Shown here one piece after another: positions 33,634 to 43,459 of a stretch of DNA of 64,000 nt; the first letter of the stretch is position 1; each line of letters opens with the position of its first letter. The translations under genes were made by a program, and so were the position numbers. The notes under the pieces are model-generated. The model had not been told where the DNA came from. It saw nothing but the letters and a program-made list of their open reading frames with translations, and did not search any database. Origin of the DNA: Hysterangium stoloniferum. Taxonomy: Eukaryota > Basidiomycota > Agaricomycetes > Hysterangiales > Hysterangiaceae. The stretch is taken from NCBI GenBank assembly GCA_015178975.1, contig WHVD01000069.1, forward strand, positions 62,001-126,000, given 5' to 3'.

Positions 33634-35577
33634 ATGGGATTTACCAGAAACCACCAAGTGACTGGCTTTACCCACCTCGTCGATGTACGACTGTGCTTTA
33701 TGCTTTCTGTCCCCTTACTAAATCACCCCCAAAATTAGGTTATTCAACGACCCGCCTGGCTTCAACGTAAGTAATTTACGGCACTCTAGAGCTACGAACC
33801 AGACTGATCGCTCACCGCGATTTAGGTTGGGAAGAACTGAGGTGAATTTCAATAATTCAAAATCAGGGCCACACAACTGAGAAACTATTCCTCCGAAGGC
33901 ATGGCAGTTTACACTGGCTAATGGAATGCCTGGGAGAATTTGTGGGCATCATTCTTCCACTAGCCATCTGTATAATACTAGAACTCACAATTATCGTTAT
34001 TTATTTGTTTTCTAGACTGGGGTGTTTTTCTATGTGTACTGCGGAATAGGTGCTCAAGCTGCATATAACATTGGGAATATAGGAGGGGAGGCTGGGATTG
34101 GATGTACGTTAACACCTGTTTGCTAGGTCCAAGACGCCTAACATGATGCAGCTCTTCTCACCGTTGGCTTCGCCTACGGGATTGGTATCGTTGCGGCCCT
34201 TAGTATTGCCGCTTCTGTTTCTGGCGGCCATTTCAACCCGTGTGTTACCATTGCCCACGCCGTTTGGCATGGCTTTCCTGTGCGTAAAGTCCCAGTGTAA
34301 TTTTTTTTTTCTAAATATACGGTCCTTAATGAGTGACTCACGCTTATCCCAGGTATATCTTCGCCCAGATCTTGGGAGCTTAGTGAGTGACCAGCAGTCA
34401 TACATCTCAGAGATATGCGAAACTTGAAGCTGAATTTCTCTGCAGTTTTGCAAGCATGTTAGTTTACGGCCAGGTATGCATACCGGCATTTGCATCTCTA
34501 TTTCCGTGCCTTACTGCCTGCGGTTGAAACAGTATAGGACCCTCTTCAAGGTAATTCTTCGTGATTACATTGTCTTTTGCGTTAATCTCCGGTTCGGTTG
34601 CTGTAGACTCTCGAAGCTGGCCTCGTGGCAACCGGAAAGTATGACGCTTTACAGTTCACCCCTAATGGTGTGGCAGGGATATTCGCATCGTACACACAGC
34701 CTGGAGCAAGTCTTCGTGATGCCTTCATGAATGAATTCTTTGTGGTAAGGATTTTGCTACTATGATGTCAAGACTGCGGGGAACTAAGAAATTCGTGCTC
34801 TCCACTGGCATAGGACTTCTTCCTTGGGTAAGCTTTTGTGATTTTAGTGGGTTTAAATCCAATGTTGGTGAACACTAGTTTAGTGATCTGGTGAGGTGAT
34901 TCCTGGATGTATACGCCGGCCGGGTACTGACTGTGGCCAAAGGGGCTCTATGGATCCTACCAACTTTTTTGTCCCTCCAGCAGCCGCTCCCTTCGTCATA
35001 GGCCTGGCATAGTATGTTATTCATTGCTCTGAAGTTGCACTTGCAGCTTTCTGACTGGTCTGCAGCGCGGCAGTAATCTGGGACTTCTCGCCTGGTGCCC
35101 GTGAGTGTAATAAGAAATATTGCCTGCCATATCACCCTCATATCATGTATTGCAGTCGCTGCGAACACGGCTCGTGATGTGGGAGCGTAAGCTAAAGGAA
35201 TCCTTTCCTCTCTGGCAGTGTGACCAAATTTGGCAAATGTAGGCGACTTATGGCGATTACTATTTGGGGCACCAAGGCAAACGGCGGTGCTTATGCAGCC
35301 ATCGCAGCATTGACGAATATTCCTGCCACGTTGCTTGCGAGTTTAGTATACGAACTGATCTTCACTGACTCCAGTCGAGGTAGGACTTGTCAAAGATCGA
35401 TCTGCGTTATTTCTACTCACATTTTCTGCAGTCCTCCCTCGTGCACAGCAGGAGTTCCTCAATGGCCACAAGGCACATCTCGATCACAAAGCCTTGAACC
35501 CCGACCAGCGACCTATCATGGACTCCGTGGATTCTTCGACTGGGAAAATGAACTCTGAGCGAATCGAAACCGCTTAA
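33634..35577 (+). CDS. Aquaporin of the fungal XIP-like class, 17 exons
   Basis: Exons are 33634-33684, 33739-33766, 33826-33841, 33899-33941, 34016-34103, 34152-34296, 34353-34382, 34446-34473, 34533-34550, 34607-34744, 34814-34827, 34879-34890, 34943-35011, 35066-35100, 35156-35186, 35243-35379 and 35432-35577, giving 342 aa. Motifs in order: RPAWLQRWEELRHGSLHWLM, GEFTGVFFYVYCGIGAQAAY, HFNPCVTIAHAVWHGFPVRK (first pore motif, NPC), LVIWGSMDPTN, and ALAANTARDVGARLMA (second pore motif, NTA). Six membrane helices are expected. NPC together with NTARD recalls X-intrinsic-like fungal MIPs, which pass water and small uncharged solutes. Exons of 16, 18, 14 and 12 nt are needed to complete these motifs. 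The protein ends in a polar cytosolic tail. Confidence 0.9.
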
Positions 35578-36461
35578 CCAACTTTATTTTCATTCGCAGA
35601 TGTAGATATTAGTAGGGGACTCAGTGATGGGATCAGTGAATGCGAATGTAATTCTATCGTGAAAGATAGTTACGATTTTGCCACATGCCATTGTATAGAC
35701 GCAGCTAATTCGTAATTTTGCAGTTTTCAATGTAGTCTGTAAGAAAATTATGTATAGTCGATAACCTCTTCATGATCGCATCAAGTTGTTCAATACATCG
35801 ATATGAACAGCCCCTTCATGCCATGAGTTGTGATTCTAGATTTTCAACGTGAAGCGACGCCTTTCCAACATCAGTAAAATGGCGTTTGTCGCTAAGACCT
35901 CCTCTGAGGCTTTAGGCTCCCTACTTATCATCCACAGGAGACTTCTGGAGGCTCACAGGGGACCCTCCGCCGGGAGTCGGCCTTCCCGACTTCAAACCAC
36001 TTTACCGATGTTGATGCTTGACGTAAACAGTCCCACCAGCCCCCTCATTTGATGTGTCCCTGTACTACTAAATTGAGTACGTCCCATATCATGTCAGTAA
36101 ATACAGGGACACAACACTTGAGATGCAGATGGGTCCTGTTTCGCCAACACTCTTCCGAACATTGAGTTCTCCTCAGACGCCCTTTGAAGTCGTAATGGGT
36201 ATATTATGCGAATATAAGCGTGTTTTAAAACGATGTCGGAAGTCAGAAGCTCGCGGTGTCTTCCTAAGAGGATGTACATGCCAATTATACATATCTACCT
36301 GTCCGAATGTCATTTGTTAGGAATCTGTCAAGTTAGATGACAAGTGGCAGGCGCATCTTATTTCTCTCACGGGGTTTGTAGGTTTTTTAAGATGCACAGA
36401 TACAGTATTATTGCATTTTCAGCTATGCTACAATTTATGGAGTGAGGAGCAACAAGAAAAT
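35578..36461. other. Convergent intergenic region
   Basis: Lies between the 3' ends of the aquaporin and epoxide hydrolase genes. No gene or RNA recognised. Confidence 0.4.
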
Positions 36462-36686
36462 AAGGATAAGATAATAAGAAATAAGAAATATTGGTAGGAA
36501 TATTGGATAATATTGGACTTGGACAGAATTCGAAGGGGGATGATTGAGCCAGTGATGTAAGAAGACATGAGGGTTAAGGATAAGATATAAGAAATATCGG
36601 TAGGAATACTGGATAAGAATAAACTTAGACAGAATTCGAAGGGAGATGATTGAGCCAGTCTTGTAAGATAAGGTTGAAGACATGGG
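36462..36686. repeat. Direct tandem duplication of about 112 bp covering the end of the epoxide hydrolase gene
   Basis: Unit 36576-36686 contains the last 62 coding bases and the stop of the epoxide hydrolase gene (minus strand). Unit 36462-36575 repeats it downstream with about 15 changes, including a shared AGACAGAATTCGAAGGG-like block and GATGATTGAGCCAGT. The outer unit is non-coding. Confidence 0.88.
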
Positions 36687-38077
36687 GGTCCTCGAGTTGG
36701 GGCCAGTGGTGCGTATCCATTGGCTAAAAAAATGCGCGTAAGAAAGAGAAACCCATGGCATATGCGGAAAACTTACCTCAATTCTAAGCTGTGAGAAGAA
36801 CGACGGAGAACCTGCAAGAACCAAGATCTTCTCCCAGTCGGCCACAGGATCATTAGTGGGCATGATGTATAAAGCCGGTTGAGGGATAGAGAAATTTCCT
36901 TGCGCGCGATCGAAGGACCACGATCCGAGTCGATTCTAAAAGTGAAAGATGATGAGTCAAAGAATTCTACATCCTACAGATGACAAAAACTCACTCCGTG
37001 GGTATAGAATTGAAGAGCTAAGTGGCAATATGATCAGCACTACACAGCAAACATTTTGATTGGTACTCACTCTTTCCGAAACCTTGCATAGAATACTGTT
37101 CAACCATATAGTCTTCTTCTTCGGGGGACATGAAAGGTACCGGAGGAATTTCCTCGAAGTCGCTCCATGCGTCTAAGAAGGAGGTAGAAGAGGTAAGGAA
37201 CGCAGGAGGAGGTGGAGAGCTGGCGCTACGCAGGGCAGCACGCAGTGAACGGCGGATTGAGGTGTCCAATTCTGCAGCAGCCTCGTTTGTACGTTTCTCA
37301 AAGAAGATCTATGGATAAAATTTAGTCAGAAAATTCACAGACTACCATCGAAGGATCTCACGTTATAAGTTAGCCCAGGGAATAAGACGGAGAGATTTTC
37401 GACAGGAATGAGGGGGCCCGCAGCTGCGAGGTAGGGAAGGACTGCACCAGCGACTGCCTCGAAGAGATCTGGGCGCATGCGAGCGGCTTCCCAGCAAACT
37501 TGAGCTCCCCAGTCGTGTCCGACACACACTACTTTGTGCTGCACGCTTGCATGCTCCAATACGCAGGTCAGATCGGACACCATGTCTGCCATTGTGCCGG
37601 AGGATTGTACGTCGCCAGGGTGGGTAGATCCCCCGAACCCCCGAAGATTCGGGACAATTAAATTATAGTCTTTCTGTGAGTTTGCGCGTCAATATGACTT
37701 GGGTGGCCATTTAGAGAGTATGGTAAGTACCTCAAAATGTTTGATTTGATTCGACCATGTGCTCCACAAGGAGGGCCAGCCGTGAACTAGGAGCAATGTG
37801 CGGTTTGCAGAGGGATTGACATTGACATACTCTGATTCAAGGAAGTTAATTTGCATCGTTGAGAAAACAATACATGGGGCATACCGAGAGCGATTGTTGT
37901 GGACTCTGAAGTTGCACGGTTAAGGGCCGTGCAACGAGCTGCACTCATGGGGTATGCCCGAGGGTCGAATGTGTTACATGAAGGGTTCAATGCGAGGGGT
38001 TCTTGGGAGGTGGCGATAGTCGAGGATATTGATAATCCGAAGACAACAGAAGAAAGGAGGCTGGTGAATAACAACAT
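36625..38077 (-). CDS. Secreted epoxide hydrolase (alpha/beta hydrolase)
   Basis: Seven exons (38077-37885, 37831-37731, 37673-37362, 37308-37071, 37017-36995, 36935-36777, 36723-36625) give 374 aa. An N-terminal signal peptide (MLLFTSLLSSVVFGLSISS) comes first. The fold has LLLVHGWPSLWSTW (oxyanion HGxP), LIVPNLRGFGGS, VVCVGHDWGAQVCW with the nucleophile Asp, and DTHHWPQLEDP with the catalytic His. A cap region follows the nucleophile and contains Tyr-rich MVEQYSMQGFGK, where soluble epoxide hydrolases place their substrate-polarising tyrosines. The enzyme should add water to epoxides, probably outside the cell or in the secretory route, which is uncommon for this family. Exon 5 is 23 nt. 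Confidence 0.88.
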
Positions 38078-38872
38078 GATGGCGATGAGACAGTAGTAGA
38101 TGAATTAGTTGGATATATAGACAAGTGGGCCTCTGGTGTGAGTCATCTTATATAGAGTACTGTGTGAACTATGCTATGCATCTAATGCAGCCGCTAGATG
38201 TCATGAGTCATAACTAGATCAATTACAAAGCATATTTTGGGAAACTACAGTAATTAATTGTAATTGATTAGATCGCGACTAAACGATGTGAGCCTAAAAG
38301 CAGGGCCGCCATAGATCCCGACACCCTTTGTTGTGAGGGATCAGATAACTACATATACTGATTACCGAAGCAGTACGCGATGTTTCGGTCAGATCAAATC
38401 AAGATCAAGAGGCAGATGGATCTCATTGATGGGACGACAGTGGCAGTGTTGGGAGCCGATTGATCTCTCATGAGCGCTACGACTTTTACTTCCGTGAACC
38501 TGTGTAAAATTAAGGTAGCATCTTTCCTTCCTGGCTTCCGGCGATAAGAATATGGGGCGGGAAAGAATATAATACCGGAAAAAGGGAATCGACTGAGGAG
38601 TATTCGCTACACCGGACACGCGGCTATCCGGACGTGCTGAACAGGCCAGAATGCGGCGTGGTGTAAGATTACAATTAAGTGACAGTATCGGGAGTACTGG
38701 TGTAGCTATGGTGCTAAGAAAAGTTCCATATCCTCGAAAGAAATTCCTGTGTAAGTCTCGAGCGATAAGGCAGGCGGTGTTATTCACGAGTTCACTCGGA
38801 CCTTAATCGAGCCAGCTTTCAAGTCATTGTATCCAATTCATTCGATCAGGTGAGTCATATTGTAAACTGAGT
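38078..38872. other. Intergenic region
   Basis: Holds the promoter of the epoxide hydrolase gene and the 3' flank of NIF3. A 132-codon minus-strand frame at 38389-38787 has no family resemblance and is probably chance. Confidence 0.4.
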
Positions 38873-40007
38873 TCACACAATGCTCAGCGGATGACGGTCC
38901 TGAGTGCTGACGATAACCTCGTAGGGACCGCCTTCTTCTTGGGATAGACTGGCTTGCAGTTTCCGTTGCAGTGTCGGCAGATATCCCCGCTCGGTGTTAT
39001 CGTGACCACCTGTCTCGATTGCTCTTTCAGTACAGATATTTGCATATTCTTTACAATATACTCACACAAGATGACGTGCGTGCCTTTACTAACTGCGGCT
39101 AGGACCTCGTGCTAAGAATGGCGGGGTTAAGGGTTGGTACATGCACCGGCGAGTTAGAGGAATCCTCACATGAGCCATTTCTCCGGTGAAATACAGGTCC
39201 GCTTCAACACCCCCTAGCATCGATCCACCTGACCCAGCACAAATCGCAATTGATTGGGCTAAAGCCAAAGAATCCCTTGATTTGGTGGAAGTCGCTACTT
39301 GAACTGTATTTCATATGCAAAATCACAGCTGCGACTTTTTTTTACACCGAAACTCTTATTACATACCGTATTTGAGATTTAGGTGCGCTTTCACAGCAGC
39401 AATGATTCGTTCTAGAGGGACACCGGTTTGATATGTTACAATTCGTCCAGCACCGGCACCATCGATGTCTTTGGGTTCGATCGCGCGAACGTCAGCATTT
39501 CCCAGACCAGTTAGACATTGAGAGAGCCAGTCATTTATCCCCCCGCTTACACTGTCAAGAGCAGTGTGGGGGCTAAAGACTGATATACCGGCTGCAGCGC
39601 ATTTTAAAAGAGATGCTTGCAGCGGGTTAGAGAGAGTGAACGAGGAAACCGGCCTAAATATTGTGGGGTGATAGGATACTATGACAGACGTAGGCGTCGT
39701 GAGTGCTTCATTTAACACATCTGGGGTTAAACTAAGTTTGTTCGAAATGGTGAGGTGAGCGTATGATCTGTGAAATCAAATAGGACCCACTCGATGGTTA
39801 ATAGCACTGATTTGGCATTTTGTCTGGTAATGGGGGATTCCAGGAGTAATCCAACCTATAAACAGGGCCGGATACATGTATTATTAATATTATATATAAC
39901 ATTTAAACTGCAGAAAATATAATTTCTCTTACATTGTCCCATTTTTCCGCCAGGCGAAGAGGTGCAACCCTTTCCATTGCACGGGCGATACTCTTGACAA
40001 TGCTCAT
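38873..40007 (-). CDS. NIF3: NIF3-family metal-binding protein
   Basis: Six exons (40007-39933, 39855-39791, 39731-39367, 39303-39170, 39111-39066, 39009-38873) give 273 aa. Family features: MSIVKSIARAMERVAPLRLA, EKWDNVGLLLESP, SVIVSYHPTIFRP (metal-binding His), ISVFSPHTALDSVSGGINDW (metal-binding His and Asp), GSGGSMLGGVEADLYFTGEM, and late HDNTERGYLPTL with a His/Glu pair. NIF3/DUF34 proteins are near-universal dinuclear-metal proteins of unsettled role, named from yeast Nif3. Length is close to normal. There are no targeting signals. Confidence 0.92.
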
Positions 40008-40412
40008 TATGTAGCTTAGGAGAGTCTGAAAAGAAAGTTATTTGTTTACTGAGTAAGGCGTGAACGAACTTTTATGCACACTTTAGGGCGAGTGGCGAGT
40101 GTTGTTTGTCTTCGCCAGCACACCTGCTTACCTAATACCTAATTCTCTGTGAATTGTCGTCAACCAATTTTTTTTTTTAATCAGCATTTTACGAAGTATT
40201 CACTAGATGCTACATTTTGACGATTTTATACAAAGCAAACTTAAAGCTCTCATTTTAGAAAAAAAGAGAGTCCACTCGAATGTGACCAATCTTTATCTGG
40301 CTAAAATATTCGAGTCATGTCCCTGGTAAGTGACTTTGCCAAGTTTATGAAAATATTTATGGACATTCGAATTTTATATTACTTGATTTGTGTATGTTTC
40401 TAGCAATGGGGT

Positions 40413-40528
40413 ACTCATTTACCTTATCCACTTGATCATATCTTGCAAGCTCGGGCACCAATGCTGTTTCACTCATTTACCTTGTCCACTCGATCATATC
40501 TTGCAAGCTCGGGCACTATTGCTGTTTC
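40413..40528. repeat. 58-bp tandem duplication
   Basis: Two units starting ACTCATTTACCTT and ending TGCTGTTTC, at 40413-40470 and 40471-40528, differ at about five positions. Confidence 0.9.
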
Positions 40529-41387
40529 ATCTCGGCAAGCCTCAAAAGTTACGCAATGGTAAAGTGTTTCTATCGATAACTCGCTATTGCCAAGGCTAAA
40601 TTAGGCAATGATGTTATGATAACCCCCCAAAAAAACAAGGGGAACTTGAATATCTTGATGGAAAAATTTTCCGTGTTTTTGGGCTGATTTGTGCGGAAAA
40701 ATATACTGGAAGGTTGGCGGACCTTTGTTGATCCACCATGATGAAGTCCGGCCATGATGATACGCCAGTCGGTTTGGTGTTTCAATTGCAGCTCATATTG
40801 CCTTCAAACCGATAATACAAGGGGACGATCAAAGTATTCAATAGCCTAATGTTAGTTTAAACGAGGGTGCCGTCGGAATGTGGCAATCTCCTGGTTTCGA
40901 GTGCAATGCAGTTTGCCTGTTCCTTGCCCTTTTCCAAGAAAATATATTCCCATGATCCACCCGGTTTTTGACGCCTTGCAGAGCTAACATCCTTGGGCTA
41001 CTAATATGCCAAGTACAGCTAGAACGGTCCCTTGACATAGGAACTATACCCAACAATTCTTCTGAGGATTCATTTCACCTCTCCTAGTGTCATTTTAAAC
41101 TTTTAACAACTGATGGATCATAATATTAAATAGACATATCGTTACGCTGAAAATGGACATAATTATAAAGCGACGGATAAAAGAGACATTTCCCGGGGGC
41201 TACCAACGCCCATTTCTGGTAGAGAGGGGTGGAGGGCTCTGTTGGTCTTAGGGAAATAAGTGATATCATGTATAAGTTTCTGCCTTCGATGTACATATTC
41301 GCCAAGTGATGGTCGTTCCCACCGTGTACGTTAGCTTGTGGCAGGTATATTTGAAATCCCAAGTTATTTGCTGCGTCTTCCAAGAGA

Positions 41388-41483
41388 GGTCTGTTTGGAT
41401 ACCTCAACTTCGGTCTGTTTAGGTACCGCAACTACGGTCTGTTTAGGTACCGCAATTCCGGTCCGTTTGGGTACCTCAACTTC
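41388..41483. repeat. 24-bp minisatellite, four copies
   Basis: Units of GGTCTGTTTAGGTACCGCAA plus four variable bases start at 41388, 41412, 41436 and 41460. Each contains a GGTACC or GATACC word. Confidence 0.9.
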
Positions 41484-42103
41484 AGTCTGACATGTTTCTG
41501 GAACATCTGGGTTTATCTTCAGGGACGCGCGCAGACATCTGACTCATATGACCCAGACCAGAAGCAGATGACAGCACTGCATGGGTGTCGAGTCACTTGC
41601 TATATTGGCGGATATCCATAAGGCACAGCAATTAGAAATATAGACCGTTCAAATGGACTAGACGTATGGCGCAGTGATGAGCCATATCCCATAGATAATG
41701 GCCTATACGGCACGGACGGCTTAGCACTAGAATTAATTATCATGACAGATATCTGTCCGCCACATGTACAGCTATTGCTCAGTAGAATTTTCCACGATGG
41801 GGGTTATACTTGCGTTGTTATTGGCTGTCGTTACCATCTACACAGTCCACGATAACTCCTCGGCGCTCTCCCTGGTCCCAAGCACTGATCTCATTTGGAA
41901 AATCAAAGGACAACACTGCGACATAGTATATTTTAACCAAGCCAGACCACGTCTTCAATGCTGCGCATGCGGTCAACAAGATTGCAGCAAGATTGCAACA
42001 ATCAGAAAGTGATTTAAGAGAATCACTTGGTTCAGACTCCGTCGCCACCCGGCAAGACCCGAAAATTCGGCTGCCTTTCTCAGTTTTGAAGCCGCCTCTG
42101 ATC

Positions 42104-42504
42104 ATGAGTCGCGCCGTCCGTTTCGCAGCAGTAGCTGGCATTTTGACTATATTATACGTTCTCGCACTCCTCTCTATATTACCCATTCCGTTGCTCGGCG
42201 ACGAAGTCAAGAGTGAGATATTGCCGGTGGTGGGTTGAAGGAACTTCTATGATCGCAGTGATTATGTCGCTCATAACTGATAGCTACCATGGTGGTTGTT
42301 GATGACATTCGGATCATATTCATTGGGGTCTCTTGGATGGGGTTTATACACATTCCAAGACTGTCCAGAAGCGCATACTGAATTGCTATTGGTAGGGTTT
42401 CATCAAGGCACCCTTGTAATCTACACCCAGAATTTACTTTGTAATTTCAGGAAATTAATGCGGCCAAAAATGAGCTACGAATGCTTGGAGTCTCCGTTGA
42501 TTAA
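42104..42504 (+). CDS. DPM3: Dolichol-phosphate mannosyltransferase subunit 3
   Basis: Three exons (42104-42229, 42284-42391, 42451-42504) give 95 aa, the standard DPM3 length. There are two N-terminal membrane helices: VAGILTILYVLALLSILPIP, then after LPVLPWWLLMTFGSYSLGSL the second. The family signature GWGLYTFQDCPEAHTELL and the helical tail INAAKNELRMLGVSVD follow. DPM3 anchors the catalytic Dpm1 subunit in the ER membrane for dolichol-phosphate-mannose synthesis. It converges on the CstF-64-like gene with only 55 bp between stops. Confidence 0.95.
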
Positions 42505-42559
42505 TACAGGATGGGGCAGGTCCAGCAAAGGGTAATTCTACACAATAAATAAATATACG

Positions 42560-43340
42560 TCAGGATCCCACTCCGAAAGTAGCTCTCTGCAAAATATCCT
42601 GTCAGACTCGACGGCAAAAAATAAATTGTATCACTTACCAGTTGTATGAATGTTGCTCGGTCCGTCGGTGCTAATTGACTTATTTGCTCGGGAGTGTATG
42701 ATAAAATCTGCAAGACCATATTCTAGAGGGGGCACATGACTGTCACTACCAAACCAACAACAATACCGTGCGATAAGATTGATACTCACGCGCTGATCTT
42801 CAGGAATGGCTGCCAGCATGGCTTGTGTATTTTGGGGAAGGACTGGCGGCGTCGGAGCAGGCGGGATATATGACTGTGGGACAGAATGTGGTGTTGGAGC
42901 AGGAGGTTGGTATTGTGGCTGTGGGGGTGCATAGTTCGGATATCCGGCTACATTTTGTGAATGGCCGTTCGACACTGGCGCAGGCTGCGATAACCCGGGA
43001 AGCGGTCCGGGTTGAGGAGGGGGTAAAGATGGTGGCTGGGGGTTGGCCAATGCAGACAATGTTTTCTGATAACTATTTTAATACTGTTAATCTGCTACAA
43101 ACAGTGCAACTGACCTGGAGAGCCTCTGCGTTGAGAATATTCATTTTGACCATAAGTCTAATTAAAGAGTATGCTAGGCTTGGTTGACTCGTGAGCAGAA
43201 CTTTCGCTTGGTCTGGCACCGTGCCGACAATTTTCTAATAGAACCTTTAGCACAAGCCAAATGTAGGTAGTAAATTTGCATTCCACCTTGAGCTGAATCA
43301 ATAGCTCAATAAGTGCATCTGTTTCGTTCGGTGAGGACAT
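42560..43340 (-). CDS. CstF-64/Rna15-like hinge and C-terminal domain protein, no RRM
   Basis: Five exons (43340-43287, 43234-43115, 43065-42790, 42722-42639, 42586-42560) give 186 aa. The N-terminal segment ALIELLIQLKKIVGTVPDQ to SLAYSLIRLMVKMNILNAEA matches the CSTF2 hinge that binds Rna14/CstF-77. A Pro/Gln-rich linker follows, then the three-helix C-terminal domain LIMQ-like VLQILSYTPEQISQLAPTDR ending ATFGVGS. The usual N-terminal RNA-recognition motif is absent: the hinge starts 10 residues after the Met, and the upstream 119 bp is the shared promoter with coatomer beta. It should act in mRNA 3'-end cleavage. Confidence 0.85.
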
Positions 43341-43459
43341 GGTGGTCCTAATTCACATCCAGCTGCGGCAAGCGCCGGACTCATTGCCTGACCACGTATA
43401 TAGCACTAGCCAGTTACTGTGGTTGTACAGCGACCACGCTTCTTTAACGGCTTTCCACC
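43341..43459. promoter_or_regulatory. Bidirectional promoter region, 119 bp
   Basis: The CstF-64-like gene starts leftward at 43340 and coatomer beta rightward at 43460, so both promoters and leaders must fit in this gap. No TATA box is obvious. Confidence 0.55.

Larger units (their letters stand above)
40008..42103. other. Long intergenic region with two minisatellites
   Basis: This is between the divergent NIF3 and DPM3 genes. Apart from repeats at 40413-40528 and 41388-41483, no gene is recognisable. The minus-strand frame at 41126-41431 is partly made by the second repeat. A frame at 41764-42012 starts MYSYCSVEFSTMGVILALLL, but it overlaps the DPM3 leader and shows no family. Confidence 0.4.

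Noticed and set aside
41818-42210. Minus-strand frame of 130 codons opposite the DPM3 leader and first exon
   Set aside because: DPM3 on the plus strand explains the region fully. The antisense frame has no family.
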